DNA of 64,000 bases, taken from Methylobacterium sp. J-076 (lineage in GTDB: Bacteria; Pseudomonadota; Alphaproteobacteria; Rhizobiales; Beijerinckiaceae). The notes under the pieces were generated by a model that saw nothing but the letters and a program-made list of their open reading frames with translations, was not told where the DNA came from and did no database searches. The stretch covers positions 18,385-82,384 of the forward strand of contig NZ_JAKSXW010000033.1 in assembly GCF_022829405.1 (NCBI RefSeq), given 5' to 3'. Below are positions 52,414 to 64,000 of this stretch, piece after piece; the first letter of the stretch is position 1, and each line of letters begins with the position of its first letter. The translations under genes and the position numbers were made by a program.

Positions 52414-53757
52414 TCAGCGGCGGCGCTGGCCGGGGGACGCGCCGCGCAGCTTCGCCTTCTTCACCAGGCCCTCGTACTGATGGGCCATCAGGTGCCCGTG
52501 GATCTGCGCCACGGTGTCCATCGTCACGGTCACGAGGATCAGCAGCGAGGTGCCGCCGAAGCCGAGGCTCGCCGACGCGTAGGAGGACAGGATCTCCGGG
52601 CACAGGCAGACGAAGGTGAGGTACAGGGCGCCGATCACGGTGATGCGGGTCAGCACCTTGTCGAGGAACGCCGCGGTGCGCTCCCCGGGACGGATGCCGG
52701 GGATGAAGCCGCCGTGCTTCTTGAGGTTGTCGGCTGTCTCCTGCGGATTGAACACCACCGCCGTGTAGAAGAACGTGAAGAAGATGATCAACGCGGCGTA
52801 GGCCACGATGAACAGGGGGGTGCCGTGGCCGAGATAGGCGGTGATGGCGCCGAGCCAGCCGCTGCCGTTGTTCGACGAGAAGCTCGCCGCCGTCGCCGGC
52901 AGGAGCAGGAGCGAGGAGGCGAAGATCGGCGGGATGACGCCCGAGGTGTTGAGCTTGAGCGGCAGGAACGAGGTCTGCCCCTCGTACATGCGGTTGCCGA
53001 CCTGACGCTTCGGGTAGTTGATCAGGATGCGGCGCTGGGCCCGCTCCATGAACACGATGAAGTAGATCAGGAGCACCGCCGCCACGGCGACGCCGAAGAT
53101 GATGACGGGCGAGAGGGCGCCGGTGCGGCCGAGTTCGAGGGCGCCGATGATCGTCACCGGAAGGTGCGAGACGATGCCCGCGAAGATGATCAGGGACGAG
53201 CCGTTGCCGATGCCCCGCGAGGTGATCTGCTCGCCGAGCCACATCAGGAACAGGGTTCCGCCGGTCAGGGTGATGACCGTCGAGGCCAGGAAGAACGGGC
53301 CGGGATCGATGGCCGCCGACGACCCCTGTAGGCCAACCGCGATGCCCCAGGACTGCACCAGCGCCAGCACCACCGTGAGGTAGCGGGTATACTGGTTGAT
53401 GACCTTGCGGCCGGACTCGCCCTCCTTCTTCAGCGCCTCGAGGCTCGGGATGACCGAGGTGAGGAGCTGAACGATGATCGAGGCGGAGATGTAGGGCATG
53501 ATGTTCAGGGCGAAGATCGCCATACGCTCGACGGCGCCGCCCGAGAACATGTTGAACAGGCCGAGCACGCCGCCGGACTGCTGCTGGAAGTTGCGGGCGA
53601 ACTGCTCCGGGTCGATGCCGGGGATCGGCACGTAGGTGCCGAGCCGGAACACGATCAGCGCGCCGACCGTGAACCAGATGCGCTTCTTCAGCTCATCGGC
53701 CTTGGCGATCGCGCCGAAATTCAGGTTGGCGGCAAGCTGCTCGGCGGCTGAGGCCAT
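52414..53757 (-). CDS. secY: Preprotein translocase subunit SecY
   Basis: 447 residues with ten membrane helices. It forms the protein-conducting channel with SecE and SecG. RLGTYVPIPGIDPEQFARNF, NIMPYISASIIVQLLTSVIP and YPKRQVGNRMYEGQ are typical, and the C-terminus is basic (GASPGQRRR). It is preceded on the minus strand by a strong terminator hairpin only about 50 bases from its start, so it depends on read-through or on a promoter in that small space. Confidence 0.97.
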   Translation of the reverse strand: MASAAEQLAANLNFGAIAKADELKKRIWFTVGALIVFRLGTYVPIPGIDPEQFARNFQQQSGGVLGLFNMFSGGAVERMAIFALNIMPYISASIIVQLLTSVIPSLEALKKEGESGRKVINQYTRYLTVVLALVQSWGIAVGLQGSSAAIDPGPFFLASTVITLTGGTLFLMWLGEQITSRGIGNGSSLIIFAGIVSHLPVTIIGALELGRTGALSPVIIFGVAVAAVLLIYFIVFMERAQRRILINYPKRQVGNRMYEGQTSFLPLKLNTSGVIPPIFASSLLLLPATAASFSSNNGSGWLGAITAYLGHGTPLFIVAYAALIIFFTFFYTAVVFNPQETADNLKKHGGFIPGIRPGERTAAFLDKVLTRITVIGALYLTFVCLCPEILSSYASASLGFGGTSLLILVTVTMDTVAQIHGHLMAHQYEGLVKKAKLRGASPGQRRR

Positions 53758-53806
53758 AGCGTCGCGTCCTACGCGTGTCGCCGGGCGAATGCCCGGATGA
53801 AACGAA

Positions 53807-53849
53807 AAAAAGCGGCGGCCCGCGCGAGGTCGCGTGGGGCCGCCGCTCG
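53807..53849 (-). terminator. Strong terminator/attenuator hairpin between rplO and secY
   Basis: AGCGGCGGCCC (53813-53823) pairs with 53839-53849; a seven-A run on the plus strand (53807-53813) gives a U-run on the minus-strand RNA. It is 62 bases after the rplO stop and 49 bases before the secY start. The shape is that of a full intrinsic terminator in the middle of the spc operon. Confidence 0.85.
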
Positions 53850-53911
53850 ATGGTCTCCGACTTAAAGGCCGGGGACGCGCCGCGCAACGTGTCGCGCGGC
53901 CGCCGTCCGCC

Positions 53912-54418
53912 TCAGGCGGTGGCCTCGGCCCCGGCCTTGCCGCGGGTCGAGACGCCGGAGGCGAACACCACGCTGACCGAGCCGCCGGCCTTCTCGACGG
54001 CCTCGATGGCCGACTTGGAGGCGCGGGTCACTTCGAAGCTGAGCTTCGAGGTGATCTCGCCGACGCCGAGCAGCTTCACACCGTCCCGGGGACGGGCGAG
54101 GATACCGGCGGCGACCAGGGTCTCGACCGTGACGGTCGCACCGGCCTCGAGCTGCCCCGTATCCACGGCGGCCTGGATCCGGCCGAGGTTCACCTCGTTC
54201 AGGTCCGCCGCGTGGATGTTGTTGAAGCCGCGCTTCGGCAGGCGACGGTGGAGCGGCATCTGGCCGCCCTCGAAACCCTTCACGGCCACGCCGGTCCGGG
54301 CCTTCTGGCCCTTCACGCCGCGCCCGGCGGTCTTGCCCTTGCCGGAGCCGATGCCCCGGCCGACACGCATCCGGTCCTTGGTGGCGCCGGGATTGTCGCT
54401 GATCTGGTTAAGCTTCAT
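53912..54418 (-). CDS. rplO: 50S ribosomal protein L15
   Basis: 168 residues, a little longer than E. coli because of an Ala/Lys-rich end. [20 protein letters not shown] and [19 protein letters not shown] are hallmark glycine-rich segments that thread into 23S rRNA. It is followed by rpmD (11 bases upstream on the strand) and then a terminator-like hairpin before secY. Confidence 0.98.
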   Translation of the reverse strand: MKLNQISDNPGATKDRMRVGRGIGSGKGKTAGRGVKGQKARTGVAVKGFEGGQMPLHRRLPKRGFNNIHAADLNEVNLGRIQAAVDTGQLEAGATVTVETLVAAGILARPRDGVKLLGVGEITSKLSFEVTRASKSAIEAVEKAGGSVSVVFASGVSTRGKAGAEATA

Positions 54419-54429
54419 GGGTCGCCTCC

Positions 54430-54621
54430 TCAGGCTTCGAGGACGCGCACAAGGTGATGCACCTTGCGGATCATGCCGCGCACCGACGGCGTGTCCTCAA
54501 GCTCGGAGACGCGGTGCAGCTTGTTCAGCTTGAGGCCGACCAGCGTCGCGCGCTGGCTGGCTTCGCGGCGGATCGGCGAACCGATCTGCTCGATACGGAC
54601 GGTCTTGGTGTTGTCAGCCAT
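54430..54621 (-). CDS. rpmD: 50S ribosomal protein L30
   Basis: 63 residues. [20 protein letters not shown] and [20 protein letters not shown] are the two halves of the small L30 fold. It sits between rpsE and rplO with 11-base gaps on both sides, in the normal spc order. Confidence 0.97.
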   Translation of the reverse strand: MADNTKTVRIEQIGSPIRREASQRATLVGLKLNKLHRVSELEDTPSVRGMIRKVHHLVRVLEA

Positions 54622-54632
54622 GCCATCCTCCC

Positions 54633-55220
54633 TTACGCGACCGCGGCTTCGGACTGGTCAGCCGGGTCGGCATCACGGCGGCGCGACTGCAGCGCGGACA
54701 CCTTGAGGCCCCGGCGGGCCGCCACGGCGCGCGGGCTGTCTTCGTTCTTGAGCGCCTCGAAGGTGGCGCGCACGAGGTTGTAGGGGTTCGACGAGCCGAG
54801 GCTCTTGGCCACGACGTCCTGCATGCCGAGGGTCTCGAACACGGCGCGCATCGGGCCGCCGGCGATGATGCCGGTACCCTGCGGGGCCGCGCGGAGGATC
54901 ACCTTGCCGGCGCCATGACGTCCGTTGACGTCGTGGTGCAGGGTCCGGCCCTCGCGGAGCGACACGCGGATCAGGCCGCGCTTGGCGGCCTCGGTGGCCT
55001 TGCGGATGGCCTCAGGCACCTCGCGGGCCTTGCCGTGGCCGAAGCCGACGCGGCCCTTCTGGTCGCCGACGACGACCAGGGCGGCGAAGCCGAAGCGACG
55101 GCCACCCTTCACAACCTTCGCGACGCGGTTGATGTGGACCAGCTTGTCCACGAACTCGCTGTCGTGCTCCTCGCGATCATCGCGGCGGCCGCGGCCCCCG
55201 CCTTCCCGTTCACGTGCCAT
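54633..55220 (-). CDS. rpsE: 30S ribosomal protein S5
   Basis: 195 residues from ATG 55220; a GTG six bases upstream is possible. An Arg/Gly/Asp-rich N-terminus ([15 protein letters not shown]) precedes the dsRNA-binding domain ([20 protein letters not shown]) and the C-terminal domain with RPRGTG-like turns. It takes part in translational accuracy and mRNA entry. 110 bases separate it from rplR. Confidence 0.97.
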   Translation of the reverse strand: MAREREGGGRGRRDDREEHDSEFVDKLVHINRVAKVVKGGRRFGFAALVVVGDQKGRVGFGHGKAREVPEAIRKATEAAKRGLIRVSLREGRTLHHDVNGRHGAGKVILRAAPQGTGIIAGGPMRAVFETLGMQDVVAKSLGSSNPYNLVRATFEALKNEDSPRAVAARRGLKVSALQSRRRDADPADQSEAAVA

Positions 55221-55330
55221 GTTCACTACCTATCTCACTGGCGCAGGCCATGGGGCCCGCTCGCTCGATTCCCCTCTTCCGTGAAGAAGGGAGCCCCACG
55301 CCGCCCGGAGGGCCGCGCGGGGGGATTTCG

Positions 55331-55693
55331 TCAGAAGTCCAGGCCGCCTTCGCGGGCCGCTTCGGCCACGGCCTTGACGCGGCCGTGGTAGATGTAGCCG
55401 GACCGGTCGAAGATCACCTTGGTGACCCCGGCCGCCTTGGCGCGCTCGGCGATGAGCTTGCCGACGGCCGTCGCCGCAGCGACGTCCGCGCCGGTCTTGA
55501 GGTCGCCCTTGAGCGACTTCTCGATGGTGGACGCCGACGCGAGGGTGTGACCCTTCACGTCGTCGATGACCTGCACGTAGATCTGCTTCGACGAGCGGAA
55601 CACCGACAGGCGGGGACGGCCGTTGGCCGCCGCCTTGATGGCCCTGCGAACGCGCGCCTTGCGCCGATCGAGGGCTTCGAGCTTACGAGACAT
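55331..55693 (-). CDS. rplR: 50S ribosomal protein L18
   Basis: 120 residues. It binds 5S rRNA together with L5. [20 protein letters not shown] and [20 protein letters not shown] are the conserved ends. It is 12 bases from rplF in the operon. Confidence 0.98.
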   Translation of the reverse strand: MSRKLEALDRRKARVRRAIKAAANGRPRLSVFRSSKQIYVQVIDDVKGHTLASASTIEKSLKGDLKTGADVAAATAVGKLIAERAKAAGVTKVIFDRSGYIYHGRVKAVAEAAREGGLDF

Positions 55694-55705
55694 CTTCGCC
55701 CTCCT

Positions 55706-56239
55706 TTACTTCTTCTTGCCTTCCTTGCGGAAGATGAACTCGCCCTCATACCGGACGCCCTTGCCCTTGTAGGGCTCGGGGCCGCGATACTCGCGAATCT
55801 CCGCCGCAACCTGGCCCACCTTCTGCCGGTCGATGCCGGTGATGGTGATCTCGGTCGGCTTCGGCGTGGCGATGGTGATGCCCTCCGGCACGGCGTACTC
55901 GACGTCGTGGCTGTAGCCGAGCGACAGCTTGAGCGCCTTGCCAGCCATCGCGGCGCGGTAACCGACGCCGGTGATCTCGAGCTTCTTGGCGAAACCCGTC
56001 GACACGCCGGTGGCGATGTTGGCGATCTGAGCGCGCGACGTTCCCCAGAGGGACCGGGCGGGCTTGGTCTGGTTGATGGGCTGCACCTCGATGGCGCCGT
56101 CCTTCATTTCGACGCTGACGAGGGAGGGAACGACGAACTTCAGTTCGCCCTTCGCGCCCTTCATGGTCACGGTCTGGCCCGTGACGTTGGCGGTGACGCC
56201 TGCCGGAACGGGGACCGGCTTCTTGCCTACGCGAGACAT
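55706..56239 (-). CDS. rplF: 50S ribosomal protein L6
   Basis: 177 residues from ATG 56239. [19 protein letters not shown] begins the first of two L6 repeats, and [20 protein letters not shown] is the conserved C-terminal segment near the factor-binding site. It follows rpsH after 22 bases. Confidence 0.98.
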   Translation of the reverse strand: MSRVGKKPVPVPAGVTANVTGQTVTMKGAKGELKFVVPSLVSVEMKDGAIEVQPINQTKPARSLWGTSRAQIANIATGVSTGFAKKLEITGVGYRAAMAGKALKLSLGYSHDVEYAVPEGITIATPKPTEITITGIDRQKVGQVAAEIREYRGPEPYKGKGVRYEGEFIFRKEGKKK

Positions 56240-56261
56240 GAGATGTCTTCCTCCGTCCCGA

Positions 56262-56657
56262 TCAGAACACGGTGCAGAGCACTTCACCGCCGACGTTGCG
56301 CTCACGCGCCTCGTGGTCGGCCATGACGCCCTGCGGGGTGGAGACGATGGTGACGCCGAGGCCGTCGGCCACGCGCGGCAGCTCGCCGACAGACGAGTAG
56401 ACCCGGCGGCCGGGCTTCGACACGCGCTTGATCTCACGGATCACGGGCTTGCCGTCGTAGTACTTGAGCTCGATGGCGAACTCCGACCGGCCGTTGCCCA
56501 GCTCGGTCGCCGCGAAGTCGCGGATGTAGCCCTCGCGCTTCAGCACGTTGAGCACGCTCGCGCGCAGCTTCGAGCCGGGCGTCTGGACGACGTTGCGACG
56601 GCGCAGCTGGCCGTTGCGGATACGGGTGAGCATGTCACCCACGGGATCGTTGACCAT
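56262..56657 (-). CDS. rpsH: 30S ribosomal protein S8
   Basis: 131 residues. [20 protein letters not shown] is the N-terminal helix-strand unit, and [20 protein letters not shown] is the conserved C-terminal RNA-binding loop. In E. coli S8 represses the spc operon by binding its mRNA near rplE; I did not verify such a site here. It is 10 bases from rpsN. Confidence 0.98.
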   Translation of the reverse strand: MVNDPVGDMLTRIRNGQLRRRNVVQTPGSKLRASVLNVLKREGYIRDFAATELGNGRSEFAIELKYYDGKPVIREIKRVSKPGRRVYSSVGELPRVADGLGVTIVSTPQGVMADHEARERNVGGEVLCTVF

Positions 56658-56667
56658 GAGGACCTCC

Positions 56668-56973
56668 TTACCAGCTCGACTTGACGAGGCCGGGGATGAG
56701 CCCCCGGTTGCCGAGCTCCCGCAGCGCGACGCGCGAGATGCCCATCTTGCGGTAGAAGGCCCGCGGACGGCCGGTCATGCCGCAGCGGTTGCGGATGCGG
56801 GTGGCCGACGAGTTGCGGGGCAGTTCGGCGAGCTTCAGGCGCGCTTCGAAGCGGTCCTGCATCTCGATCGACTCGTTGTTGGCGATATCGAGGAGCGCCT
56901 TCCGCTTGGCGGCGAACCGCTTCACGAGCTCCTTGCGATGGTTGTTCTTCTCGACTGAGCTTTTCTTCGACAT
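56668..56973 (-). CDS. rpsN: 30S ribosomal protein S14 (long, zinc-free type)
   Basis: 101 residues from ATG 56973. [20 protein letters not shown] is the S14 core; only a single cysteine of the usual zinc pair region is seen, so it is the long C-minus form. It stands in the spc order after rplE, 40 bases apart. Confidence 0.97.
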   Translation of the reverse strand: MSKKSSVEKNNHRKELVKRFAAKRKALLDIANNESIEMQDRFEARLKLAELPRNSSATRIRNRCGMTGRPRAFYRKMGISRVALRELGNRGLIPGLVKSSW

Positions 56974-57013
56974 GTCGTCTATCTCCAGTGTCCGCGTCTG
57001 ACGTTCGAGAACG

Positions 57014-57580
57014 TCACTGCCGGAACGGGAATTGGAAGGCCGCGAGCAGTGCCTTGGCCTCGGCATCGGTCTGGGCGGAGGTCGCCACGACGATGTCCAT
57101 GCCCCACATCTGCTCCGCCTTGTCGTAGGAGATCTCCGGGAACACGAGGTGCTCCTTGAGACCCAGGGCGTAGTTGCCACGCCCATCGAACGAGCGCGGG
57201 TTCAGGCCGCGGAAGTCACGCACGCGCGGCAGCGCGATGGTGATCAGGCGGTCCATGAACTCGTACATGCGCTGCTTGCGCAGGGTGACCTTGCAGCCGA
57301 TCGGCATGCCTTCGCGGACCTTGAAGGTCGCGATGGCCTTGCGCGCCCGGGTGATCACCGGCTTCTGGCCGGCGATGAGGGCGAGGTCGCCCGCGGCGAC
57401 GGTGGCCTTCTTCGAGTCCGCGGTGGACTCGCCGACGCCCATGTTGATGACGATCTTCTCGATCTGCGGCACCTGCATGGGGTTCTTGTAGCCGAACTCT
57501 TCGATCAGCTTCTGGCGAACCACCTCGTCGTAGTGCTTGCGCAGACGGGGGACGTACGCGTTCTTGTCGGCCTCAGCCAT
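57014..57580 (-). CDS. rplE: 50S ribosomal protein L5
   Basis: 188 residues from ATG 57580. [20 protein letters not shown] and [20 protein letters not shown] are family features; it binds 5S rRNA and contacts the P-site tRNA. Its first eight bases overlap the end of rplX, so translation is probably coupled. Confidence 0.98.
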   Translation of the reverse strand: MAEADKNAYVPRLRKHYDEVVRQKLIEEFGYKNPMQVPQIEKIVINMGVGESTADSKKATVAAGDLALIAGQKPVITRARKAIATFKVREGMPIGCKVTLRKQRMYEFMDRLITIALPRVRDFRGLNPRSFDGRGNYALGLKEHLVFPEISYDKAEQMWGMDIVVATSAQTDAEAKALLAAFQFPFRQ

Positions 57581-57887
57581 CGATCTGATCCCCCGTGCTC
57601 TTGGCGAACCGGACCTTGCGCCCGTCTTCGAGGATGCGGAAACCCACGCGGGTCGCCTTGCCGTTGGCATCGGCGACCGCGATGTTCGAGAGTTGGATGG
57701 CGGCCTCCTTGGAGATGATGCCGCCTTCCTGGTTCTGGGACTGCTTCTGGTGCTTCTTGACGAGGTTCACGCCGCGCACGAACGCCCGGCCTTCCTTCGG
57801 CATCACCTGGATCACTTCGCCAGAGCGGCCAGCGTCCCGGCCGGTCAGCACGACGACCTTGTCGCCCTTGCGGATCTTGGCAGCCAT
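57573..57887 (-). CDS. rplX: 50S ribosomal protein L24
   Basis: 104 residues from ATG 57887. [20 protein letters not shown] is the KOW motif that initiates 50S assembly. Its start overlaps the rplN stop as TGATG, and its end overlaps rplE by 8 bases, a compact coupled arrangement. Confidence 0.98.
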   Translation of the reverse strand: MAAKIRKGDKVVVLTGRDAGRSGEVIQVMPKEGRAFVRGVNLVKKHQKQSQNQEGGIISKEAAIQLSNIAVADANGKATRVGFRILEDGRKVRFAKSTGDQIDG

Positions 57888-58255
57888 CACAGCACCTCCG
57901 GGGCGAGCGAGATGATCTTCATGTGGTTGCGGGCGCGCAGCTCGCGCGGCACCGGTCCGAAGATGCGGGTGCCGATCGGCTCCTTCTGATTGTTGATCAG
58001 GACGGCGGCGTTCTTGTCGAAGCGGATCACCGAACCGTCGGCGCGCTTGACGTCCTTGGCGGTGCGCACGACCACCGCCTTCATCACGTCGCCCTTCTTC
58101 ACGCGACCCCTCGGGATCGCCTCCTTCACCGACACGACGATCACGTCGCCGACGCCGGCATACTTGCGCTTCGACCCGCCGAGAACCTTGATGCACATCA
58201 CACGGCGTGCACCAGAGTTGTCGGCGACGTCCAGATTCGTCTGCATCTGGATCAC
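57887..58255 (-). CDS. rplN: 50S ribosomal protein L14
   Basis: 122 residues from GTG 58255 behind [26 protein letters not shown] and [20 protein letters not shown] are typical; it binds the 30S bridge region. It is the first gene of this minus-strand cluster: the usual rpsQ (S17) gene is absent upstream, and the neighbouring 535 bases contain no ribosomal gene. Confidence 0.98.
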   Translation of the reverse strand: MIQMQTNLDVADNSGARRVMCIKVLGGSKRKYAGVGDVIVVSVKEAIPRGRVKKGDVMKAVVVRTAKDVKRADGSVIRFDKNAAVLINNQKEPIGTRIFGPVPRELRARNHMKIISLAPEVL

Positions 58256-58790
58256 GTGCGTGACTCCTTGTTTCAGGCGGGTTTCCGCACGCGGGCGGTA
58301 TTGCCCGGCGGACGACGCCTGAGGGGGATCTGTGGTCCCCGGCTCATGTGAACGACCGCGCAATCGGCGTCAGGGACGCCGGCGCGGTCACCGCGTTGGA
58401 ATGAGGGCGAACCCCCATCCGGAATGTCGCGAAGGTCGGGGCCATACATCGCCTGGGCCGTATTGGCAACCGACGATCGTGGCCCCACGGCCGATTTGGC
58501 GCCGCGACGCCGGGATGGGAATCGCCCGCTGGCCCGGCCGGATACGCCGCCCAGGAGGCCATGAGGCGATCCCCGGCGATGGCGCGTCTCGGAGGGACGA
58601 TTGGAGAGGTCGGGCAGGGGTGTATTGCCCGCCCTGCACCGATGCCATGCTTGAGAGCGAGGCGCAGGGCGGGCGTAAGGGGCGCTGCCCTACGGTCAGC
58701 CGTCGAGGACGCCCGGGGCCCAGGTTCGCCCGAGAAAGTCTCAGCCGACGAGATCGCCAGCCTGTCGCCGGCGCTCTGGAGGGGAGTAGA
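58256..58790. other. Intergenic region upstream of the spc operon
   Basis: 535 bases with no convincing gene on either strand; open frames here lack family resemblance and ribosome binding sites. It must hold the rplN promoter, reading left, but I could not pick out a clear -35/-10 pair. No repeat of the window's known families is present. Confidence 0.5.
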
Positions 58791-59174
58791 TCAGGCTGGC
58801 TGGCCGAAGGGCTCCGATTCGAACAGGAAGCCGTCGAGGCTCGGGATCGTCACCGCCGTGGCGAGGGCCGGCTTCGAAAGGCGCCAGGGACGGTCGGTCC
58901 GGCCGCGAATCGCCTCGGAGGGGCGCAGCCGCCGCCCGCGGCCGTCCTCACCCAGCTCCTCGATGATGACGAAGCCGTAGACCTGCAGCCGCGACGCGGT
59001 GAGTTTCGTTTCCCGGTCGTCTGCAGCCACCACCATGGTGCCCAGCGCATAGACCGTCTCCATCAGCACCCGCTGCTCGCCGCGCCGCCGGAGGCCGGCC
59101 TCGCGCTCGCCCATGGGAGGGCGGGTGGCGGCCCGGCGGAAGGGGACGACGTTGCTGACCGCTACGCAACCCAT
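58791..59174 (-). CDS. Hypothetical protein between the divergent spc and str clusters
   Basis: 127 residues from ATG 59174. The sequence has a basic N-terminus (VVPFRRAATRPPMGERE), a hydrophobic helix (VLMETVYALGTMVVAADDR) and a beta-rich middle (TKLTASRLQVYGFVIIEELG). I do not recognise a family. It lies in the region where the S10 genes would be expected in most alphaproteobacteria. It could be a resident gene at a rearrangement junction. Confidence 0.5.
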   Translation of the reverse strand: MGCVAVSNVVPFRRAATRPPMGEREAGLRRRGEQRVLMETVYALGTMVVAADDRETKLTASRLQVYGFVIIEELGEDGRGRRLRPSEAIRGRTDRPWRLSKPALATAVTIPSLDGFLFESEPFGQPA

Positions 59175-59650
59175 ACGAGAAAACCCTTGAACGCCCCGCT
59201 GGGGCGCCGAATCGCCACCCCGTCGATGCGGAGGTTTCGACCAATCGGATTAACCGCCCGTGGAGCATGTCCCCGCCGGGCTGCCCCGATCCGGCACGAG
59301 CTTCCCGTCTGCCCAGGGCGCAAACCCTTCCTTAAGGGCTCCGGGGGAAGGAATTTTCGTCGGCGATGCATTGACCTACGAAGTTGCTGCGTCTAGAAGC
59401 GCCCCACTTCGGTCGGCCATCGGCAGCCGACGGCCTGCGGGCTTCGCCCGAACCGCCGTCCCCGCACCCGACGCGACCTGAAGGCTCAAATCGCCTGACG
59501 TTCAAGTCAGATCCGTAGGTACGAGCGCGCCTTTCGAGGCGCGATCCTCTGCCCACACCGCGCCGAGGGGCTCTGCCGAGCCCTTCCGGCGCATATTCGT
59601 TTTGCGGACTGCGGTGCAGTCCAAAAGCTGACCGAGGAAGAGGGCACAGG
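59175..59650. other. Leader and promoter region of the str operon
   Basis: 476 bases with no gene. A promoter candidate is at 59371-59399, and four perfect small hairpins follow: 59438-59450 (CGGGC/GCCCG), 59495-59510 (CTGAC/GTCAG), 59526-59543 (7-bp stem with TTCG loop) and 59606-59622 (7-bp stem). If the promoter is right, the rpsL mRNA has a structured leader of about 245 bases. Confidence 0.6.
59371..59399 (+). promoter_or_regulatory. Sigma-70-type promoter candidate of the str operon
   Basis: TTGACC (one mismatch to TTGACA) is followed after 17 bases by TAGAAG, which agrees with TATAAT at four of six positions. It is the best such pair in the region before rpsL. Confidence 0.5.
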
Positions 59651-60022
59651 ATGCCGACGATCAATCAGCTGATCGCCCAGCCGCGGAAGATCCAGCGGAG
59701 CCGCAACAAGGTTCCGGCGCTGGATGCCTGCCCGCAGAAGCGTGGCGTGTGCACCCGCGTCTATACGACGACGCCGAAGAAGCCGAACTCGGCCCTCCGG
59801 AAGGTCGCCAAGGTGCGTCTGACCAATGGCTTCGAGGTCATCGGTTACATCCCCGGCGAGGGCCACAACCTTCAGGAGCACTCCGTGGTGATGATCCGCG
59901 GCGGCCGCGTGAAGGATCTTCCCGGCGTGCGCTACCACATCCTCCGCGGTGTGCTCGACACGCAGGGCGTGAAGAACCGGAAGCAGCGCCGGTCGAAGTA
60001 CGGCGCCAAGCGTCCGAAGTAA
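59651..60022 (+). CDS. rpsL: 30S ribosomal protein S12
   Basis: 123 residues. It is at the decoding centre and governs accuracy. The streptomycin-relevant lysines (Lys43 in [12 protein letters not shown], and the one in [11 protein letters not shown]) are wild type, so no resistance is predicted from this gene. GAGGAAGAGGG precedes the start. It opens rpsL-rpsG-fusA-tuf. Confidence 0.98.
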   Translation: MPTINQLIAQPRKIQRSRNKVPALDACPQKRGVCTRVYTTTPKKPNSALRKVAKVRLTNGFEVIGYIPGEGHNLQEHSVVMIRGGRVKDLPGVRYHILRGVLDTQGVKNRKQRRSKYGAKRPK

Positions 60023-60129
60023 GGGCAGGTTCGGCAGCGCATTTTCACTGCCTGACAAGGATGTCGCCGGCGAAAGCTCAAGGCGGCCTGCGTCAGGTGC
60101 TTAAAGTCTACTCATTGGAAGTTTAGCCA

Positions 60130-60600
60130 ATGTCCCGTCGTCACTCTGCAGAGAAGCGCGAGATCATCCCGGACCCCAAGTACGGGGACGTGGTGCTGAC
60201 GAAGTTCATGAATTCGATCATGTACGAGGGCAAGAAGTCGACCGCCGAGCGGATCGTCTACGGTGCCTTCGACATCGTTGAGAACCGCGCCCGCGCCAAC
60301 CCGATCGAGGTGTTCCGCGCCGCGCTCGACAACGTCGCCCCGATGATCGAGGTCCGGTCCCGCCGCGTCGGCGGCGCGACCTACCAGGTCCCCGTCGAGG
60401 TGCGCACCGAGCGTCGCCAGGCGCTGGCGATCCGCTGGCTGATCCAGGCGGCTCGTTCGCGCAACGACCGCACCATGATCGAGCGTCTCTCCGCCGAGCT
60501 GCTCGACGCCGCGAACAACCGCGGCAACGCCGTCAAGAAGCGGGAAGACACGCACCGGATGGCGGAAGCCAACCGCGCCTTCTCGCATTACCGCTGGTAA
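60130..60600 (+). CDS. rpsG: 30S ribosomal protein S7
   Basis: 156 residues. [20 protein letters not shown] starts the family, and the C-terminal [18 protein letters not shown] ends it. It nucleates assembly of the 30S head; in E. coli it represses the str operon. It follows rpsL by 107 bases. Confidence 0.98.
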   Translation: MSRRHSAEKREIIPDPKYGDVVLTKFMNSIMYEGKKSTAERIVYGAFDIVENRARANPIEVFRAALDNVAPMIEVRSRRVGGATYQVPVEVRTERRQALAIRWLIQAARSRNDRTMIERLSAELLDAANNRGNAVKKREDTHRMAEANRAFSHYRW

Positions 60601-60630
60601 GCGGCCCACCCGTCTCTCTGGAGCAGTCCG

Positions 60631-62706
<2,076 letters not shown>

Positions 62707-62767
62707 GGCTCATCGCCTGACGCATCCCTTCGATCCGCAACACGAATTTTCGATTTAGGAGGCTCTG

Positions 62768-63958
<1,191 letters not shown>

Positions 63959-64000
63959 GCCCACACCACCAGAACCTGAAGGGAGCGGCGGGGATCCGCC

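Noticed and set aside
59606..59622. Intrinsic terminator before rpsL
   Set aside because: The hairpin is followed by AAAAGCTG rather than a U-run, so it does not look like a plus-strand terminator.
58256..59650. tRNA or rRNA gene between the ribosomal clusters
   Set aside because: I searched by eye for T-loop-like GGTTCGA patterns with a pairing acceptor stem and found none that fit.

Overview
The window is GC-rich (roughly 70%) chromosomal DNA from an alphaproteobacterium, most likely a Methylobacterium/Methylorubrum-type member of Hyphomicrobiales. The grounds are the codon bias, the XRE regulator-metK-trmB order, a CckA-type hybrid kinase directly after flhB, two perfect CtrA boxes in front of flagellar genes, an HWE-family histidine kinase and PAS/PilZ small regulators. 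The genus is inference; the class is well supported. No rRNA, tRNA, CRISPR array, prophage or insertion sequence was recognised.

Layout. 1-4.5 kb: the 3' end of an envelope-type gene with a strong terminator, an AcuI-type reductase, a GreA-like factor, WrbA, a 115-bp tandem repeat array and a Sua5-type t6A enzyme on the minus strand. 4.5-9.7 kb: a tight acyl-CoA dehydrogenase/enoyl-CoA hydratase/SDR operon and an uncharacterised B12-binding radical SAM protein. 9.8-16.1 kb: XRE regulator, metK, trmB, HWE kinase and an RhlE-like helicase with a long leader. 16.1-29.5 kb: small proteins, a thioesterase, SodC, two RNA methyltransferases, CorA, PhoD, a CBS protein, a rhomboid, a PAS/PilZ pair, SCO, a PRC-barrel protein, TrmL and SelO. 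29.5-38.7 kb: an overlapping flippase/acetyltransferase pair, an iron-type SodB, MurJ, a haloacid dehalogenase and DnaN. 38.8-46.8 kb: an extended FliO-like protein diverging from flgB-flgC-fliE-fliQ-fliR-flhB, then cckA. 47-58.3 kb: the spc and alpha ribosomal operons on the minus strand (rplN through rplQ). 59.6-64 kb: the str operon (rpsL-rpsG-fusA-tuf) on the plus strand.

How it fits together. Much of the window is translation and growth machinery: ribosomal proteins, RpoA, SecY, Adk, EF-G, EF-Tu, S-adenosylmethionine synthesis and several SAM-dependent RNA methyltransferases that would use it. The flagellar export block with CtrA boxes, followed by the kinase that phosphorylates CtrA through ChpT, makes a cell-cycle/motility neighbourhood.

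Most worth a second look: (1) a periplasmic SodC in which a zinc-ligand histidine is aspartate; (2) a strong intrinsic terminator inside the spc operon just before secY; (3) the spc and str clusters facing apart with no S10 operon between them, plus non-ribosomal genes inside the alpha operon; (4) two canonical CtrA boxes; (5) several AT-rich or inverted repeats in operon junctions; (6) an uncharacterised B12-radical SAM enzyme. I did not find a clear, wholly new multi-gene system; these are local oddities rather than a defence or mobile island.
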